Positions 1-9,179 of a stretch of 22,916 bases of DNA are shown one piece after another. The first letter of the stretch is position 1. The number at the start of each line of letters is the position of its first letter. The stretch is from Desulfosarcina sp. (lineage in GTDB: Bacteria; Desulfobacterota; Desulfobacteria; Desulfobacterales; Desulfosarcinaceae). Below the pieces are notes generated by a model. It did no database searches and had not been told where the DNA came from. It saw only the letters and a list, made by a program, of their open reading frames with translations. The stretch is from NCBI GenBank assembly GCA_030642405.1, contig DAOWNV010000009.1, positions 1 to 22,916 on the forward strand. The letters are read 5' to 3'. The position numbers were made by a program, and so were the translations under genes.

Positions 1-473
1 AGCGGTTTGAAGTCCAGTGGACGGTAAACAGCATTCGACGGAACACCGGCCCGGTAGGCGACATACGGGAGCAATTCCCAATTACCCAGATGGGCGGCGA
101 TGACAAGCAGGCCTTTGTCTTTTTCCAACGCCTTGCGAATATTGTCAAGACCCTCAATTCGGAAGTATTTACCCATATCGGCAGGGGGGATGGTAAGGGA
201 CCATCCCACTTCAAAAAGAATCTGTCCCAGGTTCCGGTAAATAGCCCTTGCCAGGTCCAAACGCTGCCGTGCATCCAACTCCTTCTCCAAAGCAAAGGCT
301 AAATTATCCAGGACGATCTTCCGGTGTTTTCGGCTCAATCTGAACCCAATGTCACCCAACCGGTCTCCAAGTTTCCGGCCAAGGGGCCGTGGAATATGCC
401 CCAAGAGCTTCATAACATGAGTGATTATGCTATTCAGAAAATAATCGAATTTGGTGGTAATTTTCTCAGTCAT
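1..473 (-). CDS. Lipid A-type (LpxL/HtrB family) acyltransferase, 3' part missing
   Basis: The first 157 residues are visible; the rest lies beyond the left edge. The protein fits the lysophospholipid/lipid A acyltransferase family, which moves an acyl chain from acyl-ACP to a lipid A precursor at the inner membrane. The key sign is HLGNWE at residues 128-133, the H-x4-E catalytic motif of this family, after a basic N-terminal region with a 'DNL' segment near residues 56-58. There is one weakly hydrophobic N-terminal stretch, at about residues 11-25. The ATG at 471-473 overlaps the purQ stop by 8 nt (ATGACTGA), and I see no separate ribosome binding site, so translation is probably coupled to purQ. 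Which acyl chain or acceptor it uses cannot be told from this fragment, so no gene symbol is given. Confidence 0.82.
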   Translation of the reverse strand, partial: MTEKITTKFDYFLNSIITHVMKLLGHIPRPLGRKLGDRLGDIGFRLSRKHRKIVLDNLAFALEKELDARQRLDLARAIYRNLGQILFEVGWSLTIPPADMGKYFRIEGLDNIRKALEKDKGLLVIAAHLGNWELLPYVAYRAGVPSNAVYRPLDFKP

Positions 474-1284
474 CGAAATAGGAGACGGCATTTTCAAACA
501 TGACAATCCCTTCCCCCAGCCGTTTTACGTCATCAGTCTCCTCTTTCTCACAGAAGGTGCGATTGCGCGTCCAATCGGGGTGGTTGGTAACGTGGTTGTA
601 TGCTTCAGGGTGGGGCATCAGGCCGAATATGCGACCGGTGGGATCACAGATGCCGGCTATGTCCGCCAAAGAACCGTTGGGGTTGTGAGGAAACGCACCC
701 TTGGCCGGTTGTCCGTCGGGTAATGCGTATTGAAGAACCACCTGGTTGTTTTCCATTAACAAGCGAAGTGTCTGGTTTTCAGTATAAAATTTTCCCTCGC
801 CGTGCCGAACAGGCAGATCTATGGTTTCCATGTTTTTAGTAAAAACACATGGCGAATCAGAATTGATCTTAGTGCAGACCCATTGATCACGAAAATTGCC
901 GCAGTCGTTATAGGTCAGGGCTACGGACCTTTGGGTGTAATCTCCGTCGACCCCCGGAAGCAGCCCGAGGTTAACCAGTGTCTGAAAACCGTTGCAGATG
1001 CCGATGATCAGCTTTTTGGCAGCAACAAATTCGAGGAGTTGATCACCAAGGTTCGTTTTAATACGCAAGGCCTGAATGACGCCGGCCCCGTGGTCATCGC
1101 CCCAACTAAAGCCTCCCCCGAAAGCAAGAATCTGAAAATCATCCAGGGAGATGTCGCCCGCAGTCAAGGCGTTGATGTGTGCCCTACAGGACGAGGCGCC
1201 CGCCAGTTCAAAGGCATAAGCAGTTTCATGATCACAGTTAAGTCCAAATCCCGTTAACACCAATACATTCGGTTTTTTTCTCAT
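466..1284 (-). CDS. purQ: Phosphoribosylformylglycinamidine synthase, glutaminase subunit PurQ (long form)
   Basis: A 272-residue class I glutamine amidotransferase that supplies ammonia to PurL for the FGAR to FGAM step of purine synthesis in the cytoplasm. The nucleophile is Cys97 in GICNGF, and the His/Glu of the triad are H225 and E227 in MPHPEAY. GGFSWGDDHGAG near residues 57-68 is the usual PurQ segment. Typical stand-alone PurQ proteins are about 225-230 residues, so this is the longer type that resembles the C-terminal glutaminase domain of the large single-chain synthases. The start ATG overlaps the purL stop by 4 nt (ATGA). The pair is almost certainly co-translated and forms one enzyme complex. 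Confidence 0.95.
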   Translation of the reverse strand: MRKKPNVLVLTGFGLNCDHETAYAFELAGASSCRAHINALTAGDISLDDFQILAFGGGFSWGDDHGAGVIQALRIKTNLGDQLLEFVAAKKLIIGICNGFQTLVNLGLLPGVDGDYTQRSVALTYNDCGNFRDQWVCTKINSDSPCVFTKNMETIDLPVRHGEGKFYTENQTLRLLMENNQVVLQYALPDGQPAKGAFPHNPNGSLADIAGICDPTGRIFGLMPHPEAYNHVTNHPDWTRNRTFCEKEETDDVKRLGEGIVMFENAVSYFDD

Positions 1285-4277
1285 ATCAAATCCCCGAAGG
1301 GCCCCTTCCAGGCCTTCTTCATCTGTTCAACGGTCAATGCGCAAAGCTTAGTTCCTTCCACACTGCCGATGCTCAATTCCGGCCTCACCGTAACCTTACC
1401 GACACAAGCGGCCGGCTGTCCATGGAAGAGCGATTCGAATTCTTTATTATTCTCTTTTGATACGGTAACGATAAACCGGCCTGCGCTCTCGGAAAAAAGC
1501 AATTTGTCATCCCGGGTAATGTCCTGGGCCGGTACCTTTGAAAGGTCAACGGTCAACCCGAGTTCACCTCCCATGGCAATCATGGCCATATGAATACCCA
1601 ACCCGCCGCGATAAATACCGTGACAAGAGGCCACCAGTCTATTTTCGATGGCTTTAGCCATCTGTCCATAACAAACAAAAAAGGATTGAGCGTCAACGAC
1701 GGGTACATTCAATCCCAGCTGTCCCATGTGCTCATAGTACTCGGATCCACCCAACTCATTTTTTGTCAACCCGACCACCCAAACCATGTCTCCGGGGGCC
1801 TTTGCATCCATGGTGAGACACCGGGTCACATCGTCGATCGTACCGGTCACGGAAAATTGAAGGGTCTCCAGAGCCGAAATCTTATGGGTTTCACCGTAAC
1901 GTCCCGGCAGATGGCCGTCCACATACATGGAATCCTTACCGGATAAGAGCGGTATGCCGTAAGTCATACACATGGTCTTCAGCGCCTTGCAGGATCGAAC
2001 CAACTGGGCTGCCTTGTGCTTGCCATCCGGATTTTTTTCGGGGTCATGTTGGATGTTTGGCCAGCAAAAATTATCCACCCCGCCCAGATACTCCGGATCT
2101 CCGCCGACGGCAATGGCCCTTCGGACTGCCTCGTCGATGGTGCAAGTAGTCATATGATAGGCATCGATGGCGGAATACATGGGAATCAATGCCTGGGAAA
2201 ACACCAGGCCTCGCTGTGAGGTCAACACCGGACGGATAACAGCGGCATCACTGGGAACGTCTCGTGCAGCGCCGATCAACGGCTTGATTACACTGGTTCC
2301 CTGCACTTCATGATCGTATTGGCGGCAAATCCACTCCTTCGAACTCAGGTTCGGCCGTCCCAGCAAATCCAGGATCAATCCACCAAAATTTTCAGGTTTC
2401 CCTAACACCGGCTCTGTGAACCCCCGCATTACCGGAGGACGCCAGACCGCCTCGAACTCCCATTGGGGGAAGGCTGAGGTCAACAGATCCAGATCGATAT
2501 GAGCACAAGTCACATCGTTATACGTAATGTTCAGTTTTCCAGTATCGGTATAGGTGCCGATGACCGTACTCTCCGCCTCATGCAGGCGGGAAAGGGCCAT
2601 GAAACGATCTAAATATTGTGGATCGATGACAACTGTCATTCGCTCCTGGGACTCTGATATCCAGATCTCCCATTGATCCAAACCGTCATATTTTAATGGA
2701 ACGTTTTCCAATTGGATATCACACCCATTGGAAAAAAGGGCACTCTCACCGATAGAAGAAGATAGCCCACCTCCGCCGTTGTCGGTAATAAAGCGGATCA
2801 AACATTCATCCCGGGCTTCAAGCAGGAAATCGTGCATCTTTTTCTGTGTATAAGGGTCACCGATCTGAACGTGGCCGGCCGGTGTATTCTTGGAAAAGGT
2901 GGCAGATGAAGCGGTAACACCGTGGATGCCGTCCTTCCCCACGCGCCCCCCGCACATGATGCATAGGTCACCGGGATATATTGTTTTCTGATCCGATGGC
3001 TGTCCGTTGATTTCAGCCGGCATGATTCCCAACGCCGTGACGAATACCAGACATTTTCCCAGATATCCGGGATGAAACAACACCTGGCCGAAAGGGGTGG
3101 GAATACCGCTTTTGTTACCGCCGTCACGCACGCCTTCAATGACACCGTCCAACAAGCGCCTGGGATGCAGTTTCGGTTGGAGGTCTCCGTCATAATCCCT
3201 TGGTCCAACACAATACCCGTAACTGCCCATGATCAGTCTGGAACCCAAACCGGTTCCCATGGGATCACGGTAAATGCCTACGATACCGGTAATGGCACCG
3301 CCATAGGCCTCCATGTTCGAAGGAGAGTTGTGTGTCTCTCCGGTTATGACATAATGGTGATCCTCATCGAAGCGCCCTACGCCGGCATTGTCCCACAAAA
3401 CGGAAACCACCCATGGTTTTTTCTCCTTCAGGACCAATGTTGGTTTTTCAATGTACGTTTTGAAAAGGCTGTCAATAGTTTCGCTGGTTCCTTCCTCCAT
3501 ATTCCTATAGGTAAACCGACCGCCAAAAGTGTTGTGATTGCAATGATCGCTACGCGCCTGGGAGATATATTCCAGCTCCACATCGGTTGGGTCCGACAAC
3601 CCCACCTTCTGCCGCTGTTGCTGCACTTCCGGTTTCAAAAAATAGGACCGGATGGTGGGAATATCCATCGGGTTGAGCGCCAGACTGCGCTCATCACTGA
3701 GCCGCTCCAATGTTTCGTCACTGTCCATGGCCAACGTTGCCACCTCTGGTTGGTGATCTAAAATAACTTTTGGAATCACAAACCCGATACCGGTTTCCGG
3801 ATCCCATTCTCTTTTGGCAAACACTTTCCATTGCTGTATAATATCGTTGGCCAACAATTCGCCGGCTATCTTTTCCGCCTCTTGCCGGGTAATTGTGTTC
3901 CCTTTCAAGCAGTAACGTTTGGAGGTGTATACGGCTTCACCTGGTTTCAGTGTATAGGACAAAAGATCTTCGATGGCCTCAACGCCTGTAGCACCTGGGT
4001 TGTCTCTGACACCTGGACGAAAGCCCACCCAAATGATCCAGTCGAAATCTATGGGCAACGGCGCCAATGACGAAACCTGAGTGACCGGATTGGTGAATAT
4101 CTCCCGCTGAACCGTCTCTACCTGCTCATCCGTCAGAGCTGCATCGATAGTAATGATCTGAATGGTGCGAACATCTTGAAAATCGATGTTGAAATAATTT
4201 TTTGCCTTAAGACAAAGTGACTCTCCTTCGGCATCCGAAAGCTGTTCTTTTAAGGTAATTTCAATTCGATATGGCAT
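1281..4277 (-). CDS. purL: Phosphoribosylformylglycinamidine synthase PurL with fused PurS-like N-terminus
   Basis: A 998-residue ATP-dependent FGAM synthase. It is much longer than bacterial PurL partnered with free PurS and PurQ (about 730-750 residues) and shorter than the single-chain enzyme (about 1,250-1,300). The first 170 residues look like two PurS-like modules: 1-80, then 81-170 carrying PGVRDNPGATG and an EAEKIA.ELLAN segment. The catalytic body follows, with RSDHCNHNTF at 242-251 (active-site His region) and TGETHNSPS at 312-320. Further on are the glycine-rich TDNGGGGLSSSIGESA stretch and LLSGKDSM, a duplicated AIR-synthetase-like fold. The glutaminase domain is supplied separately by purQ directly downstream. 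No close Shine-Dalgarno is evident at the ATG. I infer the clade III-like, split-glutaminase arrangement. Confidence 0.96.
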   Translation of the reverse strand: MPYRIEITLKEQLSDAEGESLCLKAKNYFNIDFQDVRTIQIITIDAALTDEQVETVQREIFTNPVTQVSSLAPLPIDFDWIIWVGFRPGVRDNPGATGVEAIEDLLSYTLKPGEAVYTSKRYCLKGNTITRQEAEKIAGELLANDIIQQWKVFAKREWDPETGIGFVIPKVILDHQPEVATLAMDSDETLERLSDERSLALNPMDIPTIRSYFLKPEVQQQRQKVGLSDPTDVELEYISQARSDHCNHNTFGGRFTYRNMEEGTSETIDSLFKTYIEKPTLVLKEKKPWVVSVLWDNAGVGRFDEDHHYVITGETHNSPSNMEAYGGAITGIVGIYRDPMGTGLGSRLIMGSYGYCVGPRDYDGDLQPKLHPRRLLDGVIEGVRDGGNKSGIPTPFGQVLFHPGYLGKCLVFVTALGIMPAEINGQPSDQKTIYPGDLCIMCGGRVGKDGIHGVTASSATFSKNTPAGHVQIGDPYTQKKMHDFLLEARDECLIRFITDNGGGGLSSSIGESALFSNGCDIQLENVPLKYDGLDQWEIWISESQERMTVVIDPQYLDRFMALSRLHEAESTVIGTYTDTGKLNITYNDVTCAHIDLDLLTSAFPQWEFEAVWRPPVMRGFTEPVLGKPENFGGLILDLLGRPNLSSKEWICRQYDHEVQGTSVIKPLIGAARDVPSDAAVIRPVLTSQRGLVFSQALIPMYSAIDAYHMTTCTIDEAVRRAIAVGGDPEYLGGVDNFCWPNIQHDPEKNPDGKHKAAQLVRSCKALKTMCMTYGIPLLSGKDSMYVDGHLPGRYGETHKISALETLQFSVTGTIDDVTRCLTMDAKAPGDMVWVVGLTKNELGGSEYYEHMGQLGLNVPVVDAQSFFVCYGQMAKAIENRLVASCHGIYRGGLGIHMAMIAMGGELGLTVDLSKVPAQDITRDDKLLFSESAGRFIVTVSKENNKEFESLFHGQPAACVGKVTVRPELSIGSVEGTKLCALTVEQMKKAWKGPFGDLI

Positions 4278-4356
4278 AATTGCACCAAAGTGTTAAGAGT
4301 TAAGTATTACATGTTAAGGTTGAAAACAGACTGGATTCATTGGCTTAGGGTTGTGA

Positions 4357-5715
4357 TTAAAATATCCGCGTAATATCATTATAGAAAACAAAAATCATCA
4401 ACATAATCAGTATGAATATCCCAGCCTGCTGAGCGATCTCGCGCATTCGTTTGTTGATGGGACGCCCGGTGACCGCCTCAATGAAAAAAAACAGCAAATG
4501 GCCACCATCGAGTACGGGAATAGGCAAAAAATTGAGAACGGCCAGGTTGATACTGAGCACAGCGATGAAAAATACCAGGTTGGTCAACCCGGCTTTGGCC
4601 TGCTGCCCAGCCATCTCGGCAATCATAATCGGCCCACCCAATGTCTTTGCAGAGACGGTTCCTTTAATAAGTTTGCCGATGCTCAGCAGTGTCAGTTTTG
4701 TAATCTGGTAAGTCTGATCCAGCCCCTCAACAAATGCCTGAAATGGCCCCCGTTTGATTGTGATTCGCAAAGATTCAGGTATATTAATACCAGGTGAAGA
4801 TATACCGATACGGTAACTGTTCACCTTTTCCCCAATCATGTTTTCTTCACTGAAAAGTACCGGCACGACATAAAGGGTAATTGTTTCACCGCCGCGATCC
4901 ACCAAGATCACCAGTTGTTCCCCCTTGCATTGGGAAATTATGGTTTTCATCGTGTTCCAGCTATCAATGGGCCGATCGTTGATGGAAAGGATCAGATCGC
5001 CTTTTTGAACCCCGGCCTTTTTCGCCGGGTAACCGTCGGCGACTTCTCCGACAAACGCCTGCAAGGGTGGCAATCCTGAAAAACCAGCATCGTAGTAGGG
5101 AGTGTCATCGCCTAAAATATCTTTGGCAATTTTTGTATGTGGTGTGAGGGAAACATCGAAAAGATCACCCTCCCGCCTGACAGTGATGCGTACTTCACTA
5201 CCGTTACCTTTGGCAACCAGTCGATTAATGTCTCCCCATGCGCCCACCAAGCGGTCATCTACGGCAACAATCAGGTCCCCCGGTCTAATCCCGTTTCGGT
5301 CAGCGGGGCTTTGTGCTACAACGTAATTCACCACCGGCCTTATATCCTCGGTACCGACAAACGTGAAAAAAAACGTATAGATGATAACAGCCAGAAGAAG
5401 GTTGAAAAACGGCCCGGCTGCAACAATCATGATCCTTTTATATACATTTTTATGAGTAAACGAATAAGGGATCATTTCTTCGTCAATGTCTGCATCGGGT
5501 TCATCCCCCACCATCTTGACATACCCCCCCAGTGGAATCGCCGATACACGGTAATCAGTCAAGCCTGCCGTCCAACCGAAGAGGCGTGGCCCGAATCCGA
5601 GAGAAAATTTTTCGACACCCACACCGAAAAGCCTGGCAACCAAAAAATGGCCCAGCTCATGGAAAAAGATGAGAACGCCGAGAACTATTACAAAGGCAAA
5701 AATATTGGTGGTCAT
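4357..5715 (-). CDS. rseP: RseP, site-2 intramembrane zinc metalloprotease
   Basis: 452 residues, the usual size for RseP. An N-terminal membrane helix carries the zinc motif HELGH at residues 19-23. A loop, two PDZ-like domains (about 115-200 and 205-290) and C-terminal membrane helices follow. The second zinc/active-site signature NxxPxPxLDGGH lies at 395-406. In the family the enzyme cuts membrane-bound anti-sigma factors such as RseA and clears signal-peptide remnants. No rseA or rpoE is in this window, so the local substrate is unknown. The start lies 10 nt after the dxr stop, so co-transcription with dxr and cdsA is likely. No strong ribosome binding site is seen. Confidence 0.95.
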   Translation of the reverse strand: MTTNIFAFVIVLGVLIFFHELGHFLVARLFGVGVEKFSLGFGPRLFGWTAGLTDYRVSAIPLGGYVKMVGDEPDADIDEEMIPYSFTHKNVYKRIMIVAAGPFFNLLLAVIIYTFFFTFVGTEDIRPVVNYVVAQSPADRNGIRPGDLIVAVDDRLVGAWGDINRLVAKGNGSEVRITVRREGDLFDVSLTPHTKIAKDILGDDTPYYDAGFSGLPPLQAFVGEVADGYPAKKAGVQKGDLILSINDRPIDSWNTMKTIISQCKGEQLVILVDRGGETITLYVVPVLFSEENMIGEKVNSYRIGISSPGINIPESLRITIKRGPFQAFVEGLDQTYQITKLTLLSIGKLIKGTVSAKTLGGPIMIAEMAGQQAKAGLTNLVFFIAVLSINLAVLNFLPIPVLDGGHLLFFFIEAVTGRPINKRMREIAQQAGIFILIMLMIFVFYNDITRIF

Positions 5716-5725
5716 AGGCGGTACG

Positions 5726-6889
5726 TTAACGCTCCTGCGTACGGATCAGCATGTGAGTTTCATCTCTCGCCCACCGATCCGCTTCTATAATCTGTTCGAG
5801 AGTGGCGCCTCCGGTTCCCGAGTAGTTGTTCAAAACCCGGTCAATCATCGAATGTATCCCTGTAAACGGAAGTCGCTTGTTTAAAAATGCATCCACGGCC
5901 ACTTCATTGGCCGCATTGAGAACAGCAGTGTAAGTGTCTCCCTGTTGACCGGCCCTGTAGGCAAGGCCCAAGCAAGGAAATCGTTTTAGATCCGGTTCCT
6001 CAAACGTCAGCTGCCCAATCCGGGCAAAATCAGGTGACGGAACATCCAAAGGCAACCGGTGAGGATGTGACAGCCCATATGCGATGGCTCCTTTCATCTC
6101 CGGAATACCCATTTGGGCAATTACGGCACCGTCAAGATAGGTAACCATGGAGTGGACGATACTCTGCGGGTGAATCACTACCTTGATCTGTTTAAAATCA
6201 ATATCGAAAAGCCACCTGGCCTCGATCACCTCCAATCCCTTGTTCATCAGGGTAGCGGAATCGATGGTGATTTTATTGCCCATGGACCAGTTGGGGTGTT
6301 TTAGGGCGTCCTGGGGCTGAATATCGATAAATGTCTCTCCCGCCCGGTTCAAAAAAGGACCTCCTGAAGCCGTCAGCAATATCTCCCGAATCCCGTTATG
6401 GGAATGGCCTTCCATGCTCTGGAAAATAGCGCTGTGCTCGCTGTCCACAGGCATCAATTTGACCCCGCGCTTTTTCACCTTTTTCATGACGATAGCACCA
6501 GCCATTACCAGGGTTTCTTTATTGGCCAAAGCAATATCTTTACCTGCATCGATGGCGGCAAGCGTCGGCACCAATCCAGCCGCACCCACCATCGCCCCTA
6601 ACACCATATCCGACCCGTCCAGTGCAGCCGCTTCAACGTACCCAGCCTCCCCGAAAACAATTTCCACATCCGTGGTCGCCGGCAACAACGATTTTAACTG
6701 TTTGGCATGGTGAGCATCAGCTACCGCTGCCAGACGTGGTCTAAACCGGACGATCTGCTTCGATAGAGCCACCACATTGGTATGGGCCGTAAGTGCGTTT
6801 ACAGTAAAATGATCCGGAAACTGTTCAATAATGGTAAGGGCATTGGAACCGATGGAACCGGTTGACCCCAAAATGGTCAGTGATTTCAT
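5726..6889 (-). CDS. dxr: 1-deoxy-D-xylulose 5-phosphate reductoisomerase
   Basis: A 387-residue enzyme that converts DXP to MEP with NADPH, the committed step of the MEP isoprenoid pathway. GSTGSIG at residues 8-14 is the nucleotide-binding turn. PVDSEHSAIFQ contains the metal ligands D149 and E151, and MNKGLEVIEARWLF is the second metal/substrate segment. The length is typical. It sits between cdsA and rseP in the conserved cluster, 36 nt after cdsA. Its isoprenoid product feeds UppS, encoded two genes upstream. The Shine-Dalgarno before the ATG is weak. Confidence 0.96.
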   Translation of the reverse strand: MKSLTILGSTGSIGSNALTIIEQFPDHFTVNALTAHTNVVALSKQIVRFRPRLAAVADAHHAKQLKSLLPATTDVEIVFGEAGYVEAAALDGSDMVLGAMVGAAGLVPTLAAIDAGKDIALANKETLVMAGAIVMKKVKKRGVKLMPVDSEHSAIFQSMEGHSHNGIREILLTASGGPFLNRAGETFIDIQPQDALKHPNWSMGNKITIDSATLMNKGLEVIEARWLFDIDFKQIKVVIHPQSIVHSMVTYLDGAVIAQMGIPEMKGAIAYGLSHPHRLPLDVPSPDFARIGQLTFEEPDLKRFPCLGLAYRAGQQGDTYTAVLNAANEVAVDAFLNKRLPFTGIHSMIDRVLNNYSGTGGATLEQIIEADRWARDETHMLIRTQER

Positions 6890-6925
6890 AATTATTCGCT
6901 TGTTTATTAAAGGACAATGTTCGAA

Positions 6926-7732
6926 TCAGAATATACTTATTTTCAGCAGATAGGCAAGTGGCGAGGCGAAAAGAAGCGCATCCAGTCGATCAAGGAACCC
7001 TCCGTGGCCGGGAAGCAGTGTTCCTGAGTCCTTAATCCCAGCCGCCCTTTTAAATTCCGAGGCGAACAGGTCTCCCACTTGCCCGGCAAGGCCAATGATC
7101 AAAGCAAAAACAACACATAAAAGGCTTGACAGGGATGGCAAAAACGCCATTTTAAACAGAATCGCCATGGCGACATTGGAGACCAGTCCCCCGATGCTTC
7201 CCTCAATGGTTTTCTTGGGGCTGACCCAGGGACACAGTTTATGACGTCCCAAATAGGTTCCGGTATAATAAGCCCCGGTGTCTCCAGCGGCAACAATGCA
7301 AAGAATAAGAAAAATCCACTGAGCACCTTCCGGCGCCAGACGGATGAGAATCAAAAAAGATAGAGAAACAGGGATATAAACTAAACCGAGAACCTGCTTG
7401 GCCACCAGGTAGGGCGCGTTAGGGTCGTTTTTGAAAAGCGGTAAAGTCAATGCAGCCACAACAATTAGATCCAAAGTAAGGATCAACGGCGTATGCTCCA
7501 ACTGCCCACGATAGACCATCCAAACGATGACCGGTGAAAAGACCAGACCCAACCCCGGTATCAATCGCAACAAACTGTTGTCATCAGGTGGGAAAACCGC
7601 ACGATAATATTCCCATAAAGTCAGCACACTCACTGCGGCGATCAACAAAAAAAATATCATGCCACCCGCCATGACCAGCAGGTAGATGATGGGTACGGCT
7701 ACGATCCCTGTGATCCAGCGTTTGAGATGCAT
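6926..7732 (-). CDS. cdsA: Phosphatidate cytidylyltransferase (CDP-diacylglycerol synthase)
   Basis: A 268-residue polytopic membrane protein rich in hydrophobic helices along its whole length. The C-terminal signature of the family is present: SEFKR, then KDSGTLLPGHGG and FLDRLD, at about residues 225-255. It makes CDP-diacylglycerol from phosphatidate and CTP, the entry to all phospholipid head groups. The ATG is preceded by AAGGA at a 5-nt spacing. An 87-nt gap separates it from uppS upstream. That gap is A+T-rich and might hold a weak internal promoter, but I see no convincing boxes. Confidence 0.95.
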   Translation of the reverse strand: MHLKRWITGIVAVPIIYLLVMAGGMIFFLLIAAVSVLTLWEYYRAVFPPDDNSLLRLIPGLGLVFSPVIVWMVYRGQLEHTPLILTLDLIVVAALTLPLFKNDPNAPYLVAKQVLGLVYIPVSLSFLILIRLAPEGAQWIFLILCIVAAGDTGAYYTGTYLGRHKLCPWVSPKKTIEGSIGGLVSNVAMAILFKMAFLPSLSSLLCVVFALIIGLAGQVGDLFASEFKRAAGIKDSGTLLPGHGGFLDRLDALLFASPLAYLLKISIF

Positions 7733-7819
7733 GGCTTTCCTTGAATAGGCTATTAATTGTTCCAGACAGGATTTTACTATATAGTATCTATCAGCAATTA
7801 AATCTCTGATTCCGGCAAT

Positions 7820-8566
7820 TCAAGTGATGGCACCAAAACGACGATCTCGACTTTGATAATCTTTTATAATTGAGATAAATTCCTCTTCACTAAAATCGGG
7901 CCATAAGGTCTTTGTAAAAAAAAGCTCCGCATAGGCAATCTGCCAGAGGAGAAAGTTGCTGATTCGCATTTCGCCGCTGGTACGTATCAACAGATCCACA
8001 TCCGACATCCCTTTCGTGTACATGTGATCAGAGACAATTTCAGGGGTTATCGCATTCGGCTCCAAGTCCCCATTTTTGGCGGCTATGGCCAATTGTTTAG
8101 CCATTTCGACAATTTCCGAGCGGGCACCGTAGCTAAGGGCAAGGTTTAGGACCATGTCCGAGTTGCGGGAGGTAACATCCATGACCGACTGCAGCGCGTC
8201 GCGAACCGATGGTGGCAGCTTGTCAAATTGTCCAATAGCATTAAGCCGGATTCCGTTTTTGATCATTGTCCGGCGCTCCGTTACTACAAAACGCCGAAGA
8301 AGCATCATGAGTCCTGAGACCTCAGTCTTGGGGCGATTCCAGTTTTCGGTAGAAAAAGCAAAAAGGGTAAGTGTGGGGATATGGAGCCTGCATGCGGTTT
8401 GCACAATCGTCCGCACGACACCCATGCCTTTCTCATGTCCGTTGATACGGTTTAGGAGACGCTTTTTCGCCCAACGACCATTGCCATCCATGATGATGGC
8501 AATATGCCTGGGGATCTTGTCGGGGTCGAGTTCCATCCCGGTTCCGGAGGATGAACTAGAATTCAA
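7820..8566 (-). CDS. uppS: Isoprenyl transferase (undecaprenyl diphosphate synthase)
   Basis: A cis-prenyltransferase that extends FPP with IPP to the C55 carrier lipid for peptidoglycan and O-antigen synthesis. HIAIIMDGNGRWA at residues 21-33 contains the catalytic Asp (D27). The C-terminal region with DLLIRTSGEMRISNFLLWQ and the downstream acidic segment matches conserved regions of the family. With the TTG start at 8564-8566 it is 248 residues and overlaps the frr stop by 11 nt, with AGAGA-type purines just upstream. An in-frame ATG at 8534-8536 would give 238 residues and still keep every motif. The start is therefore uncertain, while the identity is not. Confidence 0.94.
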   Translation of the reverse strand: MNSSSSSGTGMELDPDKIPRHIAIIMDGNGRWAKKRLLNRINGHEKGMGVVRTIVQTACRLHIPTLTLFAFSTENWNRPKTEVSGLMMLLRRFVVTERRTMIKNGIRLNAIGQFDKLPPSVRDALQSVMDVTSRNSDMVLNLALSYGARSEIVEMAKQLAIAAKNGDLEPNAITPEIVSDHMYTKGMSDVDLLIRTSGEMRISNFLLWQIAYAELFFTKTLWPDFSEEEFISIIKDYQSRDRRFGAIT

Positions 8567-9113
8567 GGATCTCTTTCTCTTTATCTTTATAAACTTCGTC
8601 TATTTTGGTAATAAAGTTATCGGTGATCTTCTGCACACTGTCCTGAGCTTTAAAGGCATCGTCTTCGGCGATGTCTCCATCTTTCTTGAAACCTTTGAGA
8701 AGCTCGTTGGAATCCCTTCGGATATTACGTACGGCGACTTTATGCTCCTCACATATTTTGCTGACAACCTTGACCAGTTCCTTGCGCCGTTCTTCAGTCA
8801 GTGGGGGGATGGCAATACGAATGAGTTTGCCGTCACTAGACGGGGTCAGGCCGAGATCGGACTTCAAAATGGCCTTTTCAATATCTTTGATCACGGAGAC
8901 GTCCCAGGGTTGAATGACAATCAAACGACTCTCGGGAACGGATAGGGAGGCCATCTGATTCAACTGGGTCTGTGTACCATAATAATCGACCCGAATACCA
9001 TCCAAAAGGGACAACGACGCCCGCCCGGTCCTGACCCGCTTGAGCTCAGTTTCAAGATCGCTGATGGTTTTTCCCATCCGCTCTTTGGTCTCTTCCAGTG
9101 TCTCTTCGATCAT
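8556..9113 (-). CDS. frr: Ribosome recycling factor
   Basis: A 185-residue protein, the exact typical size of RRF, which splits post-termination ribosomes together with EF-G. It opens with a long helix holding LKRVRTGRASLSLLDGIRVDYYG. It continues with the conserved LIVIQPWDVSVIKDIEKAI and LIRIAIPPLTEERRKELVK segments, and ends in a charged three-helix-bundle tail. The ATG has a clear GAGGTG Shine-Dalgarno 8 nt upstream. It follows pyrH after 66 nt, as in most proteobacteria. Confidence 0.97.
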   Translation of the reverse strand: MIEETLEETKERMGKTISDLETELKRVRTGRASLSLLDGIRVDYYGTQTQLNQMASLSVPESRLIVIQPWDVSVIKDIEKAILKSDLGLTPSSDGKLIRIAIPPLTEERRKELVKVVSKICEEHKVAVRNIRRDSNELLKGFKKDGDIAEDDAFKAQDSVQKITDNFITKIDEVYKDKEKEILEF

Positions 9114-9179
9114 GGCTGTTTCACCTCGTTAGAGAACGAATTAATATGTCGACGCAGTGGATGCGGTCAACACCGGCGC

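Noticed and set aside
3072..3761. A 229-codon plus-strand open frame inside purL
   Set aside because: It lies wholly antisense to the well-conserved PurL catalytic region and shows no recognisable domain.
8154..8945. A 263-codon plus-strand open frame across uppS and frr
   Set aside because: It is antisense to two conserved genes and its translation has no family features.
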